Positions 1 through 9,906 of a stretch of 64,000 nt of DNA are shown piece after piece. The stretch spans positions 25,399,001 through 25,463,000 of the forward strand of contig JAWZYU010000007.1 in the NCBI GenBank assembly GCA_038380435.1. The letters are read 5' to 3'. The DNA comes from Ryuthela nishihirai (Eukaryota; Arthropoda; Arachnida; Araneae; Heptathelidae). The translations under genes were made by a program, and so were the position numbers. The notes beneath the pieces are model-generated. The model was not told the DNA's origin. It made no database searches and saw only the letters and a program-made list of their open reading frames with translations. The stretch's first letter is position 1, and every line of letters starts with the position of its first letter.

Positions 1-955
1 TCAGACGTTAATGACTTATCATTACACCGACAAACTACCTATCTGGTTCACATGTTGTGTAAGCATGTAGAATGAAAAACTGATTTCAAGTTTGTTTCCC
101 TGTCATAGAGATAAACTAACTCTTCAGATGCATGTTTCTCATTATGTATTCTTCGCTTTCTCTCATACAATACCCCTATCTCAAACACTGATACATCTAC
201 CACCTATGTGTATATTTACTTTCATAGCACCATTTGCCGAAAAAGATAAAATCGCAAGCATCTGAGTCAGATTACTATTTTTTCCATATATCTGCTAATT
301 CTTTACGTTGAAAATCTTACAATAGCCTGAAATGGACAGTACTTTACCTCCGATACAGCTATAAGTTATGATGGCCAACAGATTTAAATCTATCTCATAG
401 ACAGTAGGTTAGTTATTCTGATCTAACAAAGCCAAGGTTTGTGATCCATAGTAAGACATGAACGTTTATGTTGTTTTCCCGCCAAGATCCCGACATCCTC
501 TCACCCCTTCTAATGGATCGTATGAAAAAATTCTGTAACTGTTACGACAATTAGCTGCGTGAAGTCGTATTTATTTTTAAAGCAAAGACACACTAATTTC
601 GGACTCGCTAGCTAGAGAACGATATATTAACTTGCTAAAGTTTGATTTTAACGATCAGATAGTGTATACATCACCACTTTTTTAGTTCAAAGTAATAACT
701 TCCAACTTTTAAAGGAAATATTGTCTTATTATAAGCGATTTCATACAAAGAGATACGCACTCTATGCTTCACATTTAAATCTATAAAGATAACGATCACT
801 ACCCATGGAACACATCTGTGAAAAAACACGCTATGATTGGGTTTGAGAAAGATTTTTAGCCCATGGGGGTGCTGCACTGCAGGGAAGCACACCATCTTTG
901 ATATCAGAAACTACATGAAAGTTATACTGTTGGGGTTTGAGAAAGATTCTTTAGT
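1..955. other. No recognisable gene
   Basis: AT-rich DNA with frequent stops in all frames. I see no motif, tRNA-like box or repeat that I recognise. Short open frames here are what chance would give. Confidence 0.6.
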
Positions 956-1440
956 TCACAGGGCATCGCATTACAGTAAAGTACACTGTCTTGTGTGTAT
1001 GTCTGTTTGTATGTTTGTTTCTCTCTGTGTGTGTGTGTCTGTGTGTTTGTGTCTATGTGTAAATATGTATGTTTCTACGAAATGTGTGTACGTGTAGGTG
1101 TGTGCATATATGTCAAGATGTAACTGTGTCTTCATGTTGGTTTCTCTTCTCTCGGTGTGTGTGTTTCAGTGAATCGTGAATGTGTGCGTATGTGAGTGTG
1201 TGTATTAATATGTTTGTTTCTCTCTATATATATGTTTTTCGTGTGTGTGCGTATGTATTAAGATGTCTGTATGCACATAGTCGTTTCTCTGTATGTGTAT
1301 ACGTCTTCCTTTTTTTATCTCTCTCTTTTCTGTGTGTGGGTGTTAAAGTGTCTGTATGTGTTTCATCTTTATGTGTATATGTTATCGTATGTGTGCGTGT
1401 GTGTTTGTTCACATGCAAGAATAAAAATATTGTCTTATAG
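956..1440. repeat. Degenerate GT-rich tract
   Basis: About 480 bases made mostly of TGTG, TATGT and TTTGT words, interrupted by T-rich stretches. It reads as an old, degenerate GT microsatellite. Open frames on either strand (Cys/Val/Tyr-rich on plus, Thr/His-rich on minus) are by-products of the simple sequence. Confidence 0.75.
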
Positions 1441-1598
1441 ACACTTGTTGCTACAGAAGAACCTAACAATTTAAAACGAGACTCGTGGTTATATTTCATC
1501 ACAGATCTTAACTTGAATACTCATATTTCAGGAGGTGTAAGGATTTTTCTTCAACACGTTCGAATATTTTTTTGAGCACGACTGTCTTACGTCACGTT

Positions 1599-2201
1599 TC
1601 CTGTCAAATGTCTCGTAGTAACGAACAAAACGTGTGTGTGTTTTTGCTAATACAGAAGAGGATATACAACCGAGAATTTTCAAACTTAGAATAACACAAC
1701 ATCCTGATGCGTTAAGAACGAAGCGGAGGGATACTAACAACTGAACCATGACCTGAAACGGTCGAAATCCTGTTGTTTCGCGCAAGGGGGCGAAGGGTGA
1801 TAAAACGTAATACTCCTGAAAAAATCCTTGTACCATAAAAGTCCTCTTTTTTGAAACAACTGGATTTCCCTTTTCAGATTATTACATTAGTTTATACATA
1901 TACATATTACAGCTTATACAGTTATACATATACATATTACAGTTTATACATATACATATTACAGCATATACAATTACAGCTGTTAACATCCTTCGCCCCC
2001 CCCCCCCCCCCCCTTGCGCGAAACAACAAGGATTTCGACCGTTTCAGGTCATGGTTCAGCTGTTAGTATCCCTCCACTTCGTTCTTAACGCATCAGGATG
2101 TTGTGTTATTATAAGTTTGAAAAATTATCGGTTGTATGTCCTCTTCTGTATTAGCAAAAACACACACACACGTTTTGTTCGTTACGAGACATCTGACAGG
2201 A
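1599..2201. repeat. Foldback (long inverted repeat) element
   Basis: Arms at about 1599-1797 and 1990-2201 are inverted copies of each other with scattered substitutions and small indels. Both contain the words CATCCTGATGCGTTAAGAAC / GTTCTTAACGCATCAGGATG and end near CTGTCAAATGTCTCG / CGAGACATCTGACAG. The ~190-base spacer holds about four imperfect repeats of a TATACATATACATATTACAG unit. The right arm has a poly-C run where the left has only five G. No transposase was seen, so this is probably a non-autonomous foldback/MITE. Confidence 0.75.
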
Positions 2202-3330
2202 CTGCTTTTCTCAAAGTAAGTCGACCCTATCTTATTATTTTATCTGTTTCCACGGCTGTCCCATAGGTCAGTGTGAGTGGTGCGGGTGAGTGGTCCGTGA
2301 CCTTTGTACGTCACCATTGCCTGTTGCTGTGATGTGTCATTTCAGCAGATCACGTGAACAGAGTCGAAGCGGGAGAGAAGGGATTTTCACGCTCTTAGTT
2401 TGTAAAGACAGGTCGCTTCTTGTACGCTCTACGTGAGAACAATGGCATAAGTACAGAGGCCCGATCAGAACATATGTGTCAAAGCATAGTTAGGTGGATT
2501 TTTATGTTGTGCCGAAGCTTTCTCATTTCGCTGGATTAGTCCAGGTATGATGAGAAAGGTACGTTCGAGTGAGAAATGTATTATTTTTTATAGTAGGTTA
2601 TTGTATTTGACTATTGTCCCCTATTAACACGCATTCGTGTTGCGTTTTTTACGCAAGCGGAAACGTGTGAATTCTACTTTTAGCATTCTGCCACGTTTCT
2701 TCCCCCGATGAAAACAACTGACCTTGTGAAGCTTGTAACTGACGGCGCAAAGTGAATTTCATCAGCGTCTCTACACGTTCCCCGATAAACGGTGGAAGAG
2801 ACGATTTTTACAAACTGTGAGAGCGTTTGTAGATTAATGATTACTCCCATAGCTGATTTTTCTTCGACTAGCGTTACTTACAAAGCATCATGTACTGAGG
2901 ACACACCGCTAATAAGTATTTTTAAACCATGTTGCGTAACGGTGGAGAGTAATTGTGACAAACGTAAAACCACTTTCCAAGACCAGTTCTGATGCGGGAG
3001 CACAGATATCTGACGGCATCAACCCAATGGAGACTAATAAGCTCTGCACTTGGAGGTTTAGGGCGTGTAATTTCAAAGTGGTTTGCCTACATTGGGTACA
3101 TTGAAACGCTGACCTAGCATAAAGGGTAGAATTGAGAATGTGGAGAACCATTTCTGGACTTGGAAAAATTTCGAGTCCGAAAACTACGATAAAGTATGCC
3201 AGTGGGTTTTCACAATGTAAAGACAGCCGCCTGATACGGAAGCAGCGCAGGGTGTGATCCAAGATTCAACCGTCAATAAAACTCTTGTGGTTCCCCGTTT
3301 AGAATTTTTAATTTCGCAGGACTTTTGTTA
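2202..3330. other. No recognisable gene
   Basis: Mixed-composition DNA. A minus-strand open frame of 117 codons (2909-3262) has no domain I recognise and no flanking support, so I do not call it a gene. Confidence 0.5.
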
Positions 3331-4720
3331 AAAACCATCCGCCAGTAAAACGTGGTCCGGGGTGAGGTTCCGAACACGGGTCTTTTATGTCGCCCGTACA
3401 GGTCAATATTACCCTTCAATATTTTTCATAATTACGAATAAAATCAGATTTTTTTCCTTTTATTAATTTTTTTCCCAATAACATTTTCTGCGGGACAGTC
3501 TTTTACAACAGTTACTGCAGGATAGTCCTTATTCTAGTGAAGGTCGAATTCGCAAAATACAGGGAGCTTGTAAATATTTTGAGGATGCATTAGCCATTCA
3601 GCGAGGGGTTGCCACCCAAAGTTTAGTTGGACTTGGCAAATTTCAGATGAACGTGGATACCAAGGGAGTTTGTGATCAGTGAAGTTTTAATAAATGGAAC
3701 TTTTGATAAGGGGGTTTTTTAATGATGGGGATTTTGGGAATAATTTTCGGTTAAAATCTTGCTAAAGTATACACTAGATGACGCCGCCAAAAATCTTTTT
3801 CAGGTGTTAGGAAATAAGGCATAGTCGAGTGCGATAACGTCCAGCTATTGACACCAAGGTTTCGGGTTCAAATCACCATGTCGGTAGGAATTTTTTTTTT
3901 TACATACAGAGATGTACTAAAAAACGTTGGATGACATCACAATTAGATTAAATGCGCATAGAGAAAACTGATTTACCATGCCATGGGTCAACCAGGGGGT
4001 CTTTAAAGAGGCGGGGTAAAAATATAGGTCAACCAGGGGGTCTTTAAAGAGGGGGCTTAAAATGCAGCTGGGTCAACCAGGGTGGTCTTTAGAGAGAGGG
4101 CTTAAAATACAGGTGGGTCAATTAGTGGGGCAGTTTTGATAACGGGATTTTTAATGAGGGGGAGGGAATTTTAATAAAGGGGATTTTTTGATCGTTGCCA
4201 ACCAAAGTGTTGTTGCTATTTTGAGGCTTGCATCAGCCATTCTGATCTTTGCCATCCAAAGTTTAGTTGGACTTGGAAAATTTTAGTTGAACGTGGACAC
4301 CAAGGGAGTTTCTGAATGGTGAAGTTTTAATAAAGGTAACTTTTGATAAGGGTGAGTCAAAAATTGTGAATAATTTCGGTTAAAATAGAGGGTTTTTCTA
4401 AAAATAATACTCAACCTATACACTAGATGGCGACACGGGCTTTTCATAAAAGTGGGAGGGGACCTTTGATAAGGGGGCATTAATGAGGGGGAGTCTGGGA
4501 ATAATTACGACAAAAGTAGAGGGTTTTTCTAAAAATAGTACTCAACCTATACACTAGATGGTGCCAGGTGGTTAAAAGGGGGGAAGGGGAGGAAGGTGGG
4601 GGAATTTTTTAATAAAAGGGGTTGTTTTTAATAAAGGGGGATAATTAATTTTTAATTAATTATTAATTATGAATATTAATAAGGGGGATGGGGGCGGAAG
4701 GGGCGTGGCCAGTGACGTCA
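3330..4720. repeat. G/T-rich region with internal duplications
   Basis: A segment at about 3580-3790 (containing CCAAAGTTTAGTTGGACTTGG) recurs diverged at about 4221-4440. A further partial copy of its end (CTCAACCTATACACTAGATG) lies near 4537-4560. Between them a ~44-base unit beginning GGTCAACCAGGGGGTCTTTA is repeated three times (about 3985-4115). GATAAGGGGG words recur throughout. No coding potential was seen. A weak tRNA B-box-like stretch (GGGTTCAAATCA, about 3862) lies inside. Confidence 0.7.
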
Positions 4721-5218
4721 GACCGGAAGGGGCGGAGTCGGCCCCAAGTGCGACACCAGTACTCCTCACACCCTAGAATTGACTGTGGTTGCTTTATTAT
4801 AGATTATTCTCTAAATATGCCACTTTCATATTCATTTGACTAATCTGGAAACATTTTAGCGTTATATCACTGTTATTAAGATTAAAAAAATTACTCTCCT
4901 AGATATTTAATCAATTACTTTTTCTAATTCTAAATATTATTGCAAATGTTTAGTGATTAACCGAGTCTGAATTAAAAAAAATTAACAATCAAATTATAAA
5001 TGAACTAATTTAATTGCAAAGTTGATGAAATTGCATAAATAACAATTTCAACTAAACACCAATATAACCTCTATCAGAATAAAATGATCCTAATAATCAC
5101 AATTAACAGACTAATTGTTTAACCAAACACATTTTACAAAAATTTATCTTTTTCACCAAAATCAAGTAGAAGAAATAGAGTCAGCGGTACAAGTACATTG
5201 CTTTCCATTTTTAGTTCA
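4721..5218. other. AT-rich spacer
   Basis: AT-rich sequence with short homopolymer runs and a TTAATTAATTAATTAAT-type stretch on its left edge. Nothing coding was recognised. Confidence 0.55.
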
Positions 5219-5226
5219 CCTTTTAT

Positions 5227-5598
5227 AACTCGTGCCACACTCGTAATCTGCATTTCCCAGGTTTGAGTCCCAGCTGGGTCAGCGTTAAGATTTATCTCCG
5301 CAAAGTTCCCCGCCCTGCCCACGGTCAGTAGTTGAAACCGATGGGCTTGGAAAGGCCACCGTCCGTCGGATGGGACGTTAAGCCGTGGCCCCGTGTGCGG
5401 GAGAGCCATACCCTGTGCACGTTAAAGAACACGCTGGATGGCCTTGACGGGAGGTTACCATCTGTCTCCTAACAGCTGTTCCAGTGGGTCCCCTCCACCA
5501 ACCTTCTCTGACCCTTCGGGGTCCTTGTGACATGGAAATTTAGTCCATTGTATGCAAAACAGTGCAGCTCAGAGGTAAAACAACTCAAACAACACAAC
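5227..5598 (+). mobile_element. SINE-A copy, 5' truncated
   Basis: The tRNA-like head has lost its A box but keeps the anticodon-loop region and a B box (GGTTTGAGTCC). It is followed by the full SINE-A body with the words GGGACGTTAAGCCGTGG and ACGTTAAAGAACACGCTGG, ending in GAGGTAAAACAACTCAAAC. Flanks CCTTTTAT at 5219-5226 and 5599-5606 look like a target-site duplication. Confidence 0.85.
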
Positions 5599-5606
5599 CC
5601 TTTTAT

Positions 5607-6407
5607 TACTAGTTCACTCCAAATAAATATTTCTTCATGGACTAACGCGCACAAACCAAAATGTTATTCACTTTCTACTCGACACTATTTCTTCTTAAAA
5701 TAACAATTCGGTTACCTCTCACATATAAGCCAAGAACAAAACTACCGGAATTCGTTCTCTTCTTTAAAGTTAACTCTTGTTCCATCAAATAAGTGACGTA
5801 AATTCGCACTCTGTGGCATATCTCGAGCGTCAGGCGATGTCACGGATTCATTGCTTTACGTTTTCCTTTCGTAATAATATTTTTAAGGTTCACGTGGAGA
5901 AATAATTATATAAACTTTTATCGCAATGTTTTAAAATTAATTGAAACATCCTTAGCTCTCCCAAAGGTCATATAGGACTGAAAGTTCCGCGAACATGTTA
6001 ATGCAGTCTGCAATCTAGTTTCCTCACCCATAAATTCCAGATTTTATTAAATGTACGAGCACTCGGCAACCCCATTACTTCTTTATTAGCAATCTGATTA
6101 CCTTTGTTTACTTTGAAGTGAATATCTGCACACTTATCAGTGCTAGAGAGCGATTCTGCATAGTCTAATATCTTGCCCTTCATAGACCTTGCAACTCAGA
6201 GGAACAAAAATAACATTAACGCTTACCATGGCATTGAATCACTGACGCAAGACTACAGAACGGTTTGCTATTCAGATGAGCAACGCTTTAATGAGACTGT
6301 AGCTGATAGCAGAATCCTCTGCTTTCGACAGATTAAGGATTTAGTTATCGGATTATCCGATTAACTTAGTGTCTTTTTCAACAAACTTCTCTTTGATTTC
6401 TTTCTTG
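5607..6407. other. No recognisable gene
   Basis: Ordinary AT-rich sequence. Two ~60-codon open frames on opposite strands show no recognisable domain. Confidence 0.5.
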
Positions 6408-6502
6408 TAGAGCAGACAGCTCAGGACAGATATGCTTGGAGAATTAAACTGCGCGGTCTGGTTGGACCTCCGTAGCCCATGGCTGCTTGAGGATGATGAT
6501 GA
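6408..6502 (+). mobile_element. RTE-type LINE 3'-end fragment
   Basis: It matches the 3' terminus of the RTE-type element at 48.7 kb, including GGTCTGGTTGGACCTCCGTA and GCCCATGGCTGCTTGAGG, and ends in a short GAT repeat. It is heavily 5' truncated. The tail runs directly into the left end of the hAT-type MITE. Confidence 0.8.
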
Positions 6503-6552
6503 GAGCAGAGGTTCTCAACGTGGGCTACGCGGTAAAATGTTTTGGGTATGCC

Positions 6553-6854
6553 ATCCTCACAGAACTTCTACTATGGCATATAAACTGACAGACTCCTGTC
6601 GGACCTCTGTGGCAAGCAGCTGTTTGAGGGTTTTTTATTTTGCTGTCCCGTGGCCGAGTGGTTAGCGAGCTTGGCTACTGATCTAAGGGACCTGGGTTCG
6701 AGCCCCGGGTAAGGCATGGATGTATGTGTCGTTTTTCTGCCGAAGTCCTGTCATCCTCTCAGATCTTCCACTATGGCATATAAACTGACAGGCTCCTGTC
6801 AGACCTCTGTGGCAAGCAGCAGCTTGAGGGGGTATTTGTTTTATGATTTTTATT
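6553..6854 (+). mobile_element. SINE-B dimer (truncated copy + full copy)
   Basis: SINE-B is a second tRNA-derived family of about 210 bp. Its head has A-box-like TGGCCGAGTGG and B box GGTTCGAGCCC. The body contains ATATAAACTGACAGGCTCCT and CTCTGTGGCAAGCAGC, with a T-rich tail. Here a headless copy (6553-6642) is joined to a full copy (6643-6854). The hAT word TATGCC is duplicated at 6547-6552 and 6855-6860, so the dimer probably entered as one unit. Confidence 0.85.
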
Positions 6855-7086
6855 TATGCCGTGAGAGCTCAAAAGTTGCTAGATCTAGTAACAAAGTCGC
6901 TAAATTGGCAACACTGCTGTACACAAATGTCATTTTTTGTGTTTATCGATATATGCAATTTACGAATACAAAATTTAATGTGTATATATATATATGTGTT
7001 TTATTTTAATAAATATAGTTTATTAAATATAGTTTTATCCATCTATGCAAGGGGTACACTAGTTACATACACATTTCCAGGGGGTA

Positions 7087-7300
7087 CAGTCGCTCAAAAA
7101 AGTATCCGAACACTGTGGTTGATTACATAATTCAGAAAAAATATCCGGCAGCGATTTTTTTAGAAATTAGTGATCTGGCAACCTTCGTGTCACGTGACAC
7201 GAAGGTTGCCAGATCACTATTTTCTAAAAAAATCGTTGCCAGATATTTTGTCTGAATTCTATAATCAACCACAGTGTTCGGATACTTTTTTGAGCGACTG
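7087..7300. mobile_element. Exactly centred palindromic Tc1/mariner-like MITE
   Basis: Two 107-base arms (7087-7193 and 7194-7300) meet without a spacer at CACGTG. Both outer ends read CAGTCGCTCAAAAAAGTATC inward, and TA precedes the left end. Arms differ at only a few sites in their middle. The terminal sequence resembles Tc1-like inverted repeats (known style; the match is from memory). There is no coding capacity. Confidence 0.85.
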
Positions 7301-7313
7301 CACTGGTGTAGAG

Positions 7314-7954
7314 GATAACGATAGAGACTTACGCTAAAAGAAAAATTTCGTCTTCCGAGGGTGGATTTATTTCCATATTAAGTGTTTTCGGTTGTAAACA
7401 GTTCATGGAGTTCCACTTTTACTATGTGTTTGGAAAACGTTATGAAATCTCTTAATAAACACTGTTACATTTCTGTTTTCCCAAATTTAACGACTTGGAA
7501 ATGAAACGATAATTACGCCTTTGGAACTTTTAATAGAAAGCGTAATTTTCGTGCCTTCCATTATTTTGCAATATATTTAAGAAATGGAAATAGTGTTAGT
7601 GGCGATGGTAATATATTAAATTATGGAGTGTAAAAATCTTAACGTTGGCATAATTAAATCAGGGCTGAGATGAAACGTTTCTATTCAATAGGGTAAAGCA
7701 GCATCTAATTAAAGTTCAGTGGGGCCATAGGCCATAGGCTGGGTATTATTCAGAACCCTTCATGCTGAACAATATAAGGAAATTCATTTCACTTGACATG
7801 AGGCGGGAGGGGGAGGAGGAGCTTGAGGTTCACCGAAGATCCAGGCTAGCGAGCGGTTCCCAAACCTTTTCTTATTCTCTCCTTTACTCTTTCTAACTCT
7901 CCCTTCACGGAATTGAAAAATGTTTTTCTTCTATAAAACTAGTTGTAATAATTT
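7314..7954. other. No recognisable gene
   Basis: AT-rich sequence with a short purine-rich stretch (GGAGGGGGAGGAGGAG, about 7805-7822). No feature recognised. Confidence 0.5.
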
Positions 7955-8575
7955 ACTGATTATTTAACCACTATTAAGCTGTTTTAAATAACTGGCTGAA
8001 TATGGGTATAGAGGGTTGGGTTGTTTTACCTCTGAGCGGCACTTTTTTGCACACCATGGGCTAAATGGCCAGGTCACATGGACCCCGAAGGCTCAGAGAA
8101 TGTTGGGGGAGGGGACCCACTGCAACAGCTGTTGGGAGACGGATGGTAGCCTCCCGTCAAGGCCATCCAGCGTGTTCTTTAACGTGCACAGGGTATGACT
8201 CTCCCGCACACGGGGCCACGGCTTAATGTCCCATCCGACGGACGGCGGCCTTTATCAAACCCATCGGTGTCCCCTACTGACCGTAGGCAGGGCGAGGAAT
8301 TTTGCGGAGATAAATCTCAACGCTGACCCAGCTGGGACTCGAACCTGGGAACTACAGATTACGAGCCTGGCGCGATACCGACTGTGCCACCCTCGCCCCT
8401 GGGTATAGAGGAAAAATTGACTTAAGCCGGGTGGGGTCTGAACCCACGATACATCCCACCCTGCTGAAGATGATTTTTCTTCTATACCCATCTTCATCCT
8501 GTTATTTAAAATAACTTAATATAGGTTAAATACTCAGTAAATCAATGATAAGATGTGGATTTATTTGTCTAAATA
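7955..8575. mobile_element. SINE-C sequences in inverted (head-to-head) arrangement
   Basis: A minus-oriented tail (7955-8012) and a plus-oriented 3' half-tRNA plus tail (about 8411-8575) share GTTATTTAAAA and GGTTAAATA words in opposite orientation. Between them is a T-arm-like stem (GTGGG/CCCAC around GTCTGAA). It forms an inverted repeat of ~90-base arms, later split by the SINE-A copy at 8015-8399. SINE-C is my label for the family seen complete at 8779-8975. Confidence 0.6.
8015..8399 (-). mobile_element. SINE-A copy, full length
   Basis: Complete copy in reverse: the AACCCAACCC end is on the left, and the tRNA-like head (GGCACAGTCGG A box; GGTTCGAGTCC B box) ends at 8399. A 12-bp target-site duplication TGGGTATAGAGG flanks it exactly (8003-8014 and 8400-8411). 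Confidence 0.93.
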
Positions 8576-8778
8576 CAAGGTACTATTAATCTTACCAGAA
8601 GTGATGCAGATTCCTATTTGCTCATAAAGAAAACATCCAGGAGGCTCTTGTAATGTGGATGGTCGTGTGCGCATGCCGAGGAAGTGTCTAAAGAATAGAA
8701 TCCCCAAATGAACCTCAAAAGACAGTGATTGATCAGATGATGTATAGCATAGCGTGAGCTGTAGAGAAGTGATTGATT

Positions 8779-8975
8779 AGCGGCAGGTAGCTCAGTGGTC
8801 AGAGCACCTGACATGTCATCAGGAGGTCGTGGGCTCAGGTCCCATGCGATTCAAGATAATATTTTCTCTGCACCCTCTTTATCCTACTGCTTAAAATAAT
8901 TTAATAGTGGTTAAATACTCAGTATATCAATGAGAGTTGTGATTTCAATTGTCTAAATAGTTGATATAATAGTTT
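8779..8975 (+). mobile_element. SINE-C copy with tRNA-like head
   Basis: The head has A-box-like TAGCTCAGTGG, a perfect 5-bp anticodon stem (CCTGA/TCAGG) around CATGTCA, and a T arm with a degenerate B box (GGGCTCAGGTCCC). The acceptor ends do not pair and U33 is missing, so it is not a working tRNA. The tail (TTAATAGTGGTTAAATACTC) matches the copies at 7955-8575. If in register the anticodon would be UGU, but I leave the isotype open. Confidence 0.65.
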
Positions 8976-9457
8976 ACATTATATAAATTTACGAATATCT
9001 GTATCGATGAATTTCTCAGGTTTTTCTGTTGCAATGAAACGTGTATAACTATGTCAGGACTTTACGTTATTCGATTTAATTTATTTGTACTAAAAATTTC
9101 AAAAAAGCCGTACAAAAAAAAATCTGAAACACTCACATTGAGAACCATTGGTCTAGGACAAGGCTGCAGGCTAATCCGATACCGTGCCAAATGCATTTTG
9201 GCGTCCTCAACTGACTTTTCCAGAGTGAAAATGACCAATAAAAATTGCAAGAGGGAACAGCTAATTCTGAATATGAACTGCATGTATCTGTTATGATATA
9301 GAGAAATAGTAAAGAGAAAAGTATATTATTATCCATTTTATAAAGGAAACAAAGAGGCTACTAAACGCATATAAAAATCTGCAGGTGAGATGAATTATAA
9401 TTGCTCTAAATAAAATATACAGAAATGACTCCCCCCAACTCTAAGTGAAATTGCATT
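8976..9457. other. No recognisable gene
   Basis: AT-rich DNA. Overlapping open frames of 67-81 codons on both strands show no recognised domain. Confidence 0.5.
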
Positions 9458-9471
9458 CCCTATGCCAGTGG

Positions 9472-9892
9472 GGCGGGGGTGGCTCAGTCGGTAGCGCGCC
9501 AGGCTCGTAATCTGTAGTTCCCAGGTTCGAGTCCCAGCTGGGTCAGCGTTGAGATTTATCTCCACAAAATTCCCCCCCCCCCCTGCCCACGGTCAGTAGG
9601 GGACACGGATGGGCTTGGAAAGGCCGCCGTCCGTCGGATGGGACGTTAAGCCGTGACCCCATGTGCGGGAGAGCCATACCCTGTGCACTGGGTATGGCTC
9701 TCCCGCACACTCTCCGCACACGTTAAAGAACACGTTGGATGGCCTTGACGGGAGACTACCATCTGTCTCCCAACAGCTGTTCCAGTGGGTCCCCTCCCCC
9801 AACCTTCTCTGAGCCTTCGGGGTCCATGTGACCTGGCCATTTAGCCCATGGTGTGCAAAAAAGTGCCGCTCAGAGGTAAAACAACCCAACAA
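9472..9892 (+). mobile_element. SINE-A copy with internal hairpin expansion
   Basis: Full-length copy starting GGGCGGGGGTGGCTCAGTCG and ending CAACCCAACAA, flanked by a perfect 14-bp duplication CCCTATGCCAGTGG (9458-9471 and 9893-9906). It is ~35 bases longer than its relatives because the segment GTGCGGGAGAGCCATACCC (9663-9681) is followed by its exact reverse complement (9690-9708). Confidence 0.95.
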
Positions 9893-9906
9893 CCCTATGC
9901 CAGTGG

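Larger units (their letters stand above)
6506..7305. mobile_element. hAT-type MITE with two later insertions
   Basis: The left end CAGAGGTTCTCAACG and the words GTAAAATGTTTTGGGTA, GTGAGAGCTCAAAA, CAAGGGGTAC and CACTGGTGTAG match, in order, the uninterrupted copy at 55.3 kb. This copy is split by a SINE-B dimer (6553-6854) and by the palindrome at 7087-7300. The palindrome replaced most of the right terminal inverted repeat. The 8-bp flanks match only partly (about 5/8). Confidence 0.75.

Noticed and set aside
956..1502. Overlapping Cys/Val-rich and Thr/His-rich frames
   Set aside because: Simple-sequence artefacts of the GT-rich tract.
2909..3262. 117-codon minus-strand open frame as a gene
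   Set aside because: No domain, no supporting neighbours, and length within chance for this composition.
3835..3895. tRNA-like sequence with B-box-like GGGTTCAAATCA
   Set aside because: No convincing A box or stems; kept only as a remark.
8779..8850. Possible functional tRNA gene
   Set aside because: The acceptor strands do not pair, U33 is missing and the B box is degenerate. The tail matches other SINE-C copies.
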